Assembly (NCBI GenBank): GCA_021812745.1
Contig: JAKAMS010000169.1
Span: 1-5,995 of the forward strand
Length of the DNA: 5,995 nucleotides
Source of the DNA: Bacteroidota bacterium
GTDB lineage: Bacteria > Bacteroidota > Ignavibacteria > Ignavibacteriales > Melioribacteraceae
Direction: 5' to 3'
A program made the position numbers and the translations under genes. The notes below the pieces were generated by a model that saw only the letters and a program-made list of their open reading frames with translations, searched no databases and was not told the origin of the DNA. Every line of letters starts with the position of its first letter. Within the stretch, counting starts at the first letter, position 1. Below are positions 1 to 4,394 of the stretch, piece by piece.

Positions 1-73
1 GTTGTTTTTATATTGAATCTGTCGTTCAAATTCTTCAATACTAACAAAAAGAAATAATTTTTTTGATAACAAG

Positions 74-107
74 AAAAAAGCCCGGTGATTTTTCATCGGG
101 CTTTTTT
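74..107. terminator. Rho-independent terminator, apparently bidirectional
   Basis: A 9-bp GC-rich stem (80-88 with 93-101, GCCCGGTGA/TCATCGGGC) closes a TTTT loop and is flanked by A6 on the left and T7 on the right. As plus-strand RNA the stem is fully paired with one G-U; as minus-strand RNA the same position is an A-C mismatch. Both transcripts end in a U-run. It lies about 95-130 nt beyond the cytochrome stop and probably ends this operon and any convergent plus-strand gene to the left. Confidence 0.85.
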
Positions 108-201
108 TACAATTGATGCGCTCTTTATAGAAAAAACTTCAAATGCTTTCGTTCCAAACTCTTCTAAAAATTATACATTAATTTAGATTACAGCAAAGAC
201 T

Positions 202-723
202 TCAGTCATCGCTTTCATCTCTTGTAGCTTTTTCAAGCGCTTCGTATTGTTCTTTAGTCATACCTGGAAGTTGTTCTAAGAAAGAGACGATTGCCCAAAT
301 TTTATCATCCGAGTGAGTCCGTCCGAATGCGGGCATGCCCGTCATCTTAATCCCGTTTTTGGTTATCCAGAAAAGTTCGGAAGGTGAAAGTTCTTTTGCT
401 GACTTTGCAAGCGTTGGCGCCATTGGGTAAAGACCCTGACCGATCTCGTCGCGCGATAATCCCGGTCCACCGTGACAACCAATACACATTTCGCGGTAAT
501 GGGCAAATCCTAATCTGACCATAGAAGAATTATTGAGGTTAGGAGCTTTAATTTCCTTTGCGTGGTGTTCTATGGAATTATCTTTCAATGTATTAATTAC
601 CCATAACGTAAGTCTGTTGTGCGGTTCCATCGCGCTCATATTATACATACCGGAATAAATGAAAAAAAGAAACCCGCCAACAAGAATTACAACAACCACT
701 GCGGCTCTTAATAAGTATTTCAT
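202..723 (-). CDS. Membrane-anchored monoheme class I cytochrome c
   Basis: This electron carrier is 173 residues long and is held to the outer face of the inner membrane by one N-terminal helix (about 6-24). The covalent heme site is Cys80-x-x-Cys83-His84 (MCIGCHGGPG), with His84 as one axial ligand. Met130 in MTGMPAFG is the likely second. Other features resemble a cytochrome subfamily often seen beside metal-efflux genes (from memory): the YNMSAMEPHNRLTLW segment after the anchor, IKAPNL, LYPMAPTL, LFWITKNGIKMTGMPAFG and the D-x-x-IWAIVSFLEQLPGM C-terminal helix. No lipobox is present. The start chosen is the ATG with AAAGGA 6 nt upstream, not the in-frame TTG five codons earlier. It is the last gene, 50 nt after the small metal-binding protein, so it is probably co-expressed with the exporter. 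It might accept electrons during periplasmic copper oxidation or supply a terminal oxidase, but no partner is visible here. Confidence 0.9.
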   Translation of the reverse strand: MKYLLRAAVVVVILVGGFLFFIYSGMYNMSAMEPHNRLTLWVINTLKDNSIEHHAKEIKAPNLNNSSMVRLGFAHYREMCIGCHGGPGLSRDEIGQGLYPMAPTLAKSAKELSPSELFWITKNGIKMTGMPAFGRTHSDDKIWAIVSFLEQLPGMTKEQYEALEKATRDESDD

Positions 724-729
724 TGTACG

Positions 730-735
730 TCCTTT
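730..735 (-). promoter_or_regulatory. Shine-Dalgarno sequence that decides the cytochrome start
   Basis: On the minus strand AAAGGA is followed by 6 nt and then ATG at 723. An in-frame TTG at 736-738 lies just before this site, so using it would put the ribosome site inside the gene. ATG at 723 is therefore preferred. Confidence 0.75.
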
Positions 736-773
736 CAATTTTGTACAGCATTACATCTATAAAAAGTGCAGAA

Positions 774-1148
774 TTATTTATGTTCCGTCGAGCCTTTTAC
801 TTTGTAACCGTGCCTAAGCAAATTTGCCTTTGCTTTTTCCAGCGTAACCTCTTTAAGTTTCATTCCGCACAAAGGGCAATCACCCGGTTTATCCGAAATG
901 ACATTCCAATCCATCTGATCTTGAAAAACTTTTCCATCTTTATTTTTGTCAATAGCTTTCAAATCAATTACACCTTTATGAACGATTGTAGAATCTGCAT
1001 TAGCAACTTTTTCATGTTTCATATTTTTCATATGATGCATAGGCATGTGTTGCATGTCTTGTGCAAAGATTGAACTGCTCAAGACCAGCCATGAAGTGAC
1101 TAATAATAGTCCGGCGCTTAACGAGTTTATCTTATTACTCTTTTTCAT
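774..1148 (-). CDS. Small secreted Met/His-rich protein with EF-hand-like loop and degenerate heavy-metal-binding domain
   Basis: This 124-residue protein is probably exported to the periplasm and binds metal, perhaps serving as a copper buffer or chaperone in place of CusF. The N-terminal signal (about 1-29, hydrophobic core LSAGLLLVTSWLVLSSSIFA) probably ends at FA|QD. A Met/His cluster follows (DMQHMPMHHMKNMKHE, 31-46). Residues 67-78 match an EF-hand loop: Asp67, Asn69, Asp71, Gly72, Val74, with Gln rather than Glu at position 12. The C-terminal half is the heavy-metal-binding domain: DKPGDCPLCGMKL (86-98), with Cys91, Cys94 and Met96. The first metal cysteine of the usual CPM motif is missing; QDQMDW stands where QCPMDW is expected. 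Relatives in Bacteroidota share this DKNKDG plus CPLCGM layout (from memory). The start is fixed by AAGGAG 7 nt upstream. It lies 54 nt after the adaptor gene and is probably co-transcribed with it. The metal bound is inferred, not shown. Confidence 0.85.
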   Translation of the reverse strand: MKKSNKINSLSAGLLLVTSWLVLSSSIFAQDMQHMPMHHMKNMKHEKVANADSTIVHKGVIDLKAIDKNKDGKVFQDQMDWNVISDKPGDCPLCGMKLKEVTLEKAKANLLRHGYKVKGSTEHK

Positions 1149-1155
1149 TGTGATT

Positions 1156-1161
1156 CTCCTT
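1156..1161 (-). promoter_or_regulatory. Shine-Dalgarno sequence of the small metal-binding protein gene
   Basis: On the minus strand AAGGAG is followed by 7 nt and then ATG at 1148. It fixes the start of this gene and lies in the 54-nt gap after the adaptor stop. Confidence 0.8.
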
Positions 1162-1202
1162 ATAGATTATTTTTAATGATAAATAGAAATTTATTTTTCC
1201 GT

Positions 1203-2504
1203 TTACATTTTCATTCCTTCCATACCATTGGGAGGTGATTTTTTAGTTGGAGTTGAACCGCCGTGTTGATGTCCGGTCGGCATTCCGGTTTTTAATTGAC
1301 TTTCGGAATCGATTAAGAATCCACCGGTAGCAGCGATTTCATCACCTTCATTTAATCCGGAAAGGATTTGATATTTATCCCCGAAACGATTTCCAATTTG
1401 AACGCTGCGAGCTTCAAACATTCCGTCGCCGGTTTTCGTCCAAACAACAGCTCGCTCACCGGCAATTATTACAGCATCTGACGGAACAAGTATTCCTTCT
1501 CCACCGGCATAGTTAAAAACTGTCTCTCCGTACATCTGTGGTTTTAGCTTGCCGCCGTAACTGGAAAATTCACTTCTTACTTTTATGGCTCTAGTCTGCG
1601 AATTAACCACGGGATAAATGAAAGTAACTCTGCCGTTAAATTCTTCACCTGGATAAGCGCGCAAATGAAGCTTCACCGGACTGCCGATTTTGATTTTCGA
1701 CAAATCGGTTTCATACACGTCCGCTATATTCCACAATGTGGAAAGATCGGCGACGTCATAAATTTCACTTCCTTCATTTACATAAACACCTTCCTGAACT
1801 TTCTTCTCAATCACCGTCCCGCTAATTGGTGAATAGTATGTCAGTGTAAGTTTTATTGCTTTGGTTTTCTCAAGTGTCTGAATTTGCTCTGATGTCAATC
1901 CAAAGATTTCCAACTTTTTCTTTGACGCTTCCAAAAGTAAGGTCGAATTTGATGCATTGTTTAACGCGATCAGATATTCATTTTGAGCTTGCACCAAATC
2001 CGGGCTATAGATTTCAAACAATGGCTGACCTTTTTTAATGTAATCTCCGGTTTTATCCACAAACAGTTTTTCAATTCTACCGTTGAACCGTGCGGAAATT
2101 GTTTTGCGGTTGTTCTCAACAAAATCCAAATAGCTGTATGCAGTAACTTGGTCTTGCAGCTTTTCTTTCTTCACAACAATTGTTGAAACATTTGCGAGAA
2201 CTTGTTTCTTGCTGCTGAGCGTTATCATGTTAGCCATATCTTTATTGTTGACGGGCTCTTCTTTTTCATCAACAACTTTTTTGATTAAGTCCATTCCGCA
2301 AATCGGGCAAACGCCGGGTCCATCCATGTGAACTTGCGGGTGCATTGTGCAAGTCCAATAATCTTTTTCTTTGACTACCGTATGTTCCTGCTTGCCGCTC
2401 TCGCTTGATTTTGAGCAGCCGATTACCAACACCAAAAGAACCAACACGATGGTTAATGGTCGATGGTTAATAGTTGATGTAAACCAAGATCTAATTGTTT
2501 TCAT
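1203..2504 (-). CDS. cusB: CusB-like efflux RND periplasmic adaptor lipoprotein with N-terminal heavy-metal-binding domain
   Basis: This is the membrane-fusion subunit that bridges pump and channel and can hand Cu(I)/Ag(I) to the pump. The 433-residue product has a lipoprotein signal with lipobox VIGC (Cys30). A heavy-metal-binding domain follows at about 49-74, with Cys52, Met54, His55, Cys66, Cys69 and Met71 in the Y-x-C-x-M-H-P ... PGxCPxCGM pattern. The adaptor body comes next: barrel-sandwich lip GRIEKLFVDKTGDYIKKGQP (142-161), alpha-hairpin about 168-212, second lip TYYSPISGTVIEKKVQEG (222-239), beta-barrel with LWNIADVYETDLSKIKIG (257-274) and a membrane-proximal domain from about 337. 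The tail has His412, His414, Met428, Met431 and Met433. The start follows the previous stop by 1 nt. No good Shine-Dalgarno is visible, only an A/G-rich run in the KKKK codons of the previous gene, so it probably depends on coupling. The domain set fits Cu/Ag better than Zn/Co. Confidence 0.94.
   Translation of the reverse strand: MKTIRSWFTSTINHRPLTIVLVLLVLVIGCSKSSESGKQEHTVVKEKDYWTCTMHPQVHMDGPGVCPICGMDLIKKVVDEKEEPVNNKDMANMITLSSKKQVLANVSTIVVKKEKLQDQVTAYSYLDFVENNRKTISARFNGRIEKLFVDKTGDYIKKGQPLFEIYSPDLVQAQNEYLIALNNASNSTLLLEASKKKLEIFGLTSEQIQTLEKTKAIKLTLTYYSPISGTVIEKKVQEGVYVNEGSEIYDVADLSTLWNIADVYETDLSKIKIGSPVKLHLRAYPGEEFNGRVTFIYPVVNSQTRAIKVRSEFSSYGGKLKPQMYGETVFNYAGGEGILVPSDAVIIAGERAVVWTKTGDGMFEARSVQIGNRFGDKYQILSGLNEGDEIAATGGFLIDSESQLKTGMPTGHQHGGSTPTKKSPPNGMEGMKM
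2447..2474 (+). repeat. Two tandem copies of a 14-bp CGATGGTTAATGGT unit
   Basis: CGATGGTTAATGGT (2447-2460) is followed directly by CGATGGTTAATAGT (2461-2474), with one mismatch, and then TGATG. On the coding strand this encodes residues 11-19 of the adaptor (TINHRPLTI) at the start of its signal peptide. It includes the 10-bp arm TCGATGGTTA (2460-2469) that is inverted at 2931-2940. Confidence 0.7.
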
Positions 2505-2505
2505 G

Positions 2506-2880
2506 TTATTTCTTCTTTTTATTTTCTTGTGAGGTTAATTTTATTGATACAAAGATTTTGCAAAGTTGTTCTGATTCTTCCAATAATATTTTCAATTGTT
2601 TCTTTTGATTTTCATCTTTCAATAACTCATCTAAAACCCGCAACCAGAATTTAGATTCTCTCGCTTCTTTCGAAACAATTCCAATTTTATGAATAAAATC
2701 ATCTTTCGATTCCGCTGCTTGAGACTCTTCATAATTTGCGCCAATTGATGAGGCTGATTTTGCCAACTGATTGATGATAACTCTATTTACGGTTGTCGAT
2801 GGAAGCGCATTTAGAAATTTCAGAGTATCCACTGCGAATCGAAAAGTCCGACTTAACATTTCTTCCGTTCTTTCGTTCAT
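2506..2880 (-). CDS. Four-helix-bundle protein (23S rRNA intervening-sequence protein family)
   Basis: This small, soluble, highly helical protein of 124 residues belongs to the family first seen as ORFs inside 23S rRNA intervening sequences; the fold is shared with the Avd protein of diversity-generating retroelements. Its molecular function is unknown. The family signature is clear: F-A-V-D-T-L near the N-terminus, NQLAKSASSIGANYEESQAA (37-56), DDFIHKIGIVSKEARES (60-76) and the following FWLRVL. The C-terminus is KKKK. Length is normal for the family, so it is not visibly truncated. There is no signal peptide, unlike every other complete gene here. By hand count the GC of 2521-2880 is 121 of 360 (34%), lower than nearby efflux genes, where sampled lines give about 42-55%. 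It sits between channel and adaptor genes, flanked by repeats, and its TAA ends 1 nt before the adaptor ATG. An inserted module that has joined the operon is more likely than a true part of the pump. Confidence 0.88.
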   Translation of the reverse strand: MNERTEEMLSRTFRFAVDTLKFLNALPSTTVNRVIINQLAKSASSIGANYEESQAAESKDDFIHKIGIVSKEARESKFWLRVLDELLKDENQKKQLKILLEESEQLCKIFVSIKLTSQENKKKK

Positions 2881-2887
2881 AAATTTT

Positions 2888-2893
2888 TCCTTT
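2888..2893 (-). promoter_or_regulatory. Shine-Dalgarno sequence of the four-helix-bundle gene
   Basis: On the minus strand AAAGGA is followed by 7 nt and then ATG at 2880. It sets the start and shows the gene has its own ribosome site in the 94-nt gap after the channel gene. Confidence 0.7.
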
Positions 2894-2930
2894 AAATATT
2901 CTAATGGTTCTCATTTATTAATCTTACTTA

Positions 2931-2940
2931 TAACCATCGA
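2931..2940 (+). repeat. Inverted-repeat arm upstream of four-helix-bundle gene
   Basis: TAACCATCGA here is the exact reverse complement of TCGATGGTTA at 2460-2469. The two arms bracket the four-helix-bundle gene, about 460 bp apart. Ten base pairs in low-complexity DNA is weak evidence taken alone. Confidence 0.4.
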
Positions 2941-2953
2941 TCATCACCCATTC

Positions 2954-2974
2954 TTCTTCCTCAACCATTATCCA
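2954..2974 (+). repeat. Direct repeat, copy 2 (just after TolC-family stop)
   Basis: This sequence matches 4358-4378 at 18 of 21 positions in the same orientation. It lies immediately downstream of the channel's TGA stop. If read past the stop, it continues in the channel's own frame as WIMVEEE, which mirrors WMMVEEK near the channel's N-terminus. The surrounding 2931-3005 region is a run of related CCATC/CCATTA motifs. Confidence 0.65.
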
Positions 2975-4393
2975 TCAAAATTCATCCATCTTTCTTCCAA
3001 CCATCATTTCAATTTCCGCCAATGCCATTTGCGTATCTGCTTTTGCCATGTAATAATTCATCTGCTGCATTAAAAGCATACGATAAGAATCAATTACGGT
3101 TGTAACACCGGTTCTGTTATTCTGATAAGCAGAGACTTGTGATTCGGCGGCTTTGTTATAAAGCGGAATTACTTTGTCATTGTAAAGTTTGGTCAAATCA
3201 ACCGCAGTATTATATTTAACAAGAGCCGTTTTCAGTTCAGAAGTCATCTCACGCTGCATATCAGATTTTTCAAATTCGATGCTGCTTATACCGGCGTACA
3301 ATTCTTCTTCCTTTGCTTTGTATTTGTTGATCGACCAAGGGGCGAATGGAAGATTTATGGAGAACATCAACGAATACATCGTTTCTGTTTTCGGGTCGAG
3401 CATCGATAGATCGCTCTTTGATGTTAAGTACATTCCTTGCGGCATTCTCATAAACATAGCCTGAACCATCAAGTCGGGAATCAATTCACGGTTGTTGGCA
3501 TCAATCATCGCTTTATTCATTTCGATCATACTGCCCATTCTTTTTAAGGATGGATTATAATTACCGAGCAGTTCTTCCAATTGTAATTGTGGCGAAGAGA
3601 GAGTATCCGAAGAAAAATCTTTTACAGCATAAACGTCTTTTGAATCGAGATTACGCCCAAGAAGTTTGTTGATTTTATAAACCTCAGCTTCTTTTTGTTT
3701 TTCGAGAATCAAAAGCTGTGTTTCGTTCGAAGCGATTTCACTTTGAAGTGTTAGAACGTCAGCCTGATTGATCTTGTTCGTGTAGTAAGATGATTCGACT
3801 GATTTAATTACATCGTTTATGAGAGTAATGTTATTCTTCTGCACTTCAATTTTTCTGTCAATCAGCCAAAGTGTGTAGTAAGACATTTTAACTTGGGCAG
3901 TTAGGTTGATCTTATAAATCTCATAATTGTTGCCTTCTACCAAAGTATTCTTTCTTTCAACTTCCGCCATAGCATTCAGCTTTCCACCCAGAGGAAACAT
4001 TTGTGAAAGCGCAATGTTGTTTGAGTTGGATTGATTAAAGATATCAAACGAGTTTGTTGGAACTTGAGAGAACTCAACCGAAAGATTTGGCGCAGGTAAA
4101 GTGTTTATAGACTCGGTTCTCTTTTCCGATGCTGTAATTTTGTACTGGAGAGATTTTAACTGCGGATTGTTTTTTACAGCTTCCGAAACCAATGAATCAA
4201 CCGACTGCGCTTTTATCGAAGTCATGCATAAAAAGAAAAGACTAAACGCAAAGACCGCCGAGAAAAACGCAGAGTTGCGCAAAGATTTTCTCATTCGATA
4301 ATTTTCCATCATGCCTATCGGCAGACAAGTTTTTAATTCTTCATTCTCCATTTTATGTTTTTCCTCTACCATCATCCATTTTACATTTTCCAT
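2975..4393 (-). CDS. TolC-family outer-membrane efflux channel (CusC-like)
   Basis: This is the outer-membrane exit duct of the tripartite metal exporter and would dock with the adaptor and pump encoded beside it. The 472-residue product has a signal peptide followed by two coiled-coil outer-membrane-efflux repeats. Recognisable segments are the first-helix motif SVDSLVSEAVKNNPQLKSL (64-82), the Asn-rich turn before SQMFPLGGKL, and a second half with YNPSLKRM and INLPFAPW. The hydrophobic core runs from about 41 to 57, with likely signal peptidase I cleavage after Ala62 (SIKA|QS). No lipobox is seen, unlike E. coli CusC. The ATG at 4393 has a strong Shine-Dalgarno sequence, but it puts 39 mostly charged residues before the signal core. 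Met34 (ATG at 4292-4294) gives a normal signal peptide but has no good ribosome site. The first 50 or so codons and the last 8 or so are made of repeat-like DNA. Family assignment is secure; the exact start is not. Confidence 0.92.
   Translation of the reverse strand: MENVKWMMVEEKHKMENEELKTCLPIGMMENYRMRKSLRNSAFFSAVFAFSLFFLCMTSIKAQSVDSLVSEAVKNNPQLKSLQYKITASEKRTESINTLPAPNLSVEFSQVPTNSFDIFNQSNSNNIALSQMFPLGGKLNAMAEVERKNTLVEGNNYEIYKINLTAQVKMSYYTLWLIDRKIEVQKNNITLINDVIKSVESSYYTNKINQADVLTLQSEIASNETQLLILEKQKEAEVYKINKLLGRNLDSKDVYAVKDFSSDTLSSPQLQLEELLGNYNPSLKRMGSMIEMNKAMIDANNRELIPDLMVQAMFMRMPQGMYLTSKSDLSMLDPKTETMYSLMFSINLPFAPWSINKYKAKEEELYAGISSIEFEKSDMQREMTSELKTALVKYNTAVDLTKLYNDKVIPLYNKAAESQVSAYQNNRTGVTTVIDSYRMLLMQQMNYYMAKADTQMALAEIEMMVGRKMDEF
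4247..4284 (+). repeat. Degenerate CGCAAAG-type heptamer cluster
   Basis: Four related heptamers lie at 4247-4253 (CGCAAAG), 4256-4262 (CGCCGAG), 4268-4274 (CGCAGAG) and 4278-4284 (CGCAAAG). This pattern resembles the interspersed CGCAAAG/CGCAGAG repeats known from many Bacteroidota-like genomes; that link is from memory. On the coding strand it encodes residues 37-50 of the channel protein (SLRNSAFFSAVFAF), including much of the signal peptide core. Confidence 0.55.
4358..4378 (+). repeat. Direct repeat, copy 1 (5' end of TolC-family gene)
   Basis: This 21-nt sequence matches 2954-2974 at 18 of 21 positions in the same orientation. On the coding strand both copies read TGGAT.ATGGT.GAGGAA.AA. 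Here it encodes residues 6-12 of the channel protein (WMMVEEK). Weaker similarity (8 of 15) continues to position 4393. Confidence 0.65.
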
Positions 4394-4394
4394 A

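Noticed and set aside
1..57. Possible tail of a plus-strand gene ending in TAA at 55-57 (frame 1 reads FILNLSFKFFNTNKKK)
   Set aside because: It fits a convergent gene sharing the terminator and looks faintly like a final beta-strand, but only 18 codons are visible and no family can be recognised.
202..738. Longer cytochrome start at TTG 736-738
   Set aside because: The ribosome site AAAGGA at 730-735 would fall inside the gene; the ATG at 723 has correct spacing and starts a normal membrane anchor.
723..1073. Plus-strand open frame of 116 codons opposite the small metal-binding protein
   Set aside because: It is antisense to a gene with clear domains and ribosome site, and its Phe/Ile-rich translation matches no family.
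2506..2880. Part of a diversity-generating retroelement (Avd-like protein)
   Set aside because: No reverse transcriptase, template repeat or variable repeat is present in the window; only the general four-helix-bundle fold is shared.
2447..3005. CRISPR-like array or transposon ends
   Set aside because: The repeats are short, degenerate and irregularly spaced without unique spacers, and there is no transposase or clear target-site duplication.
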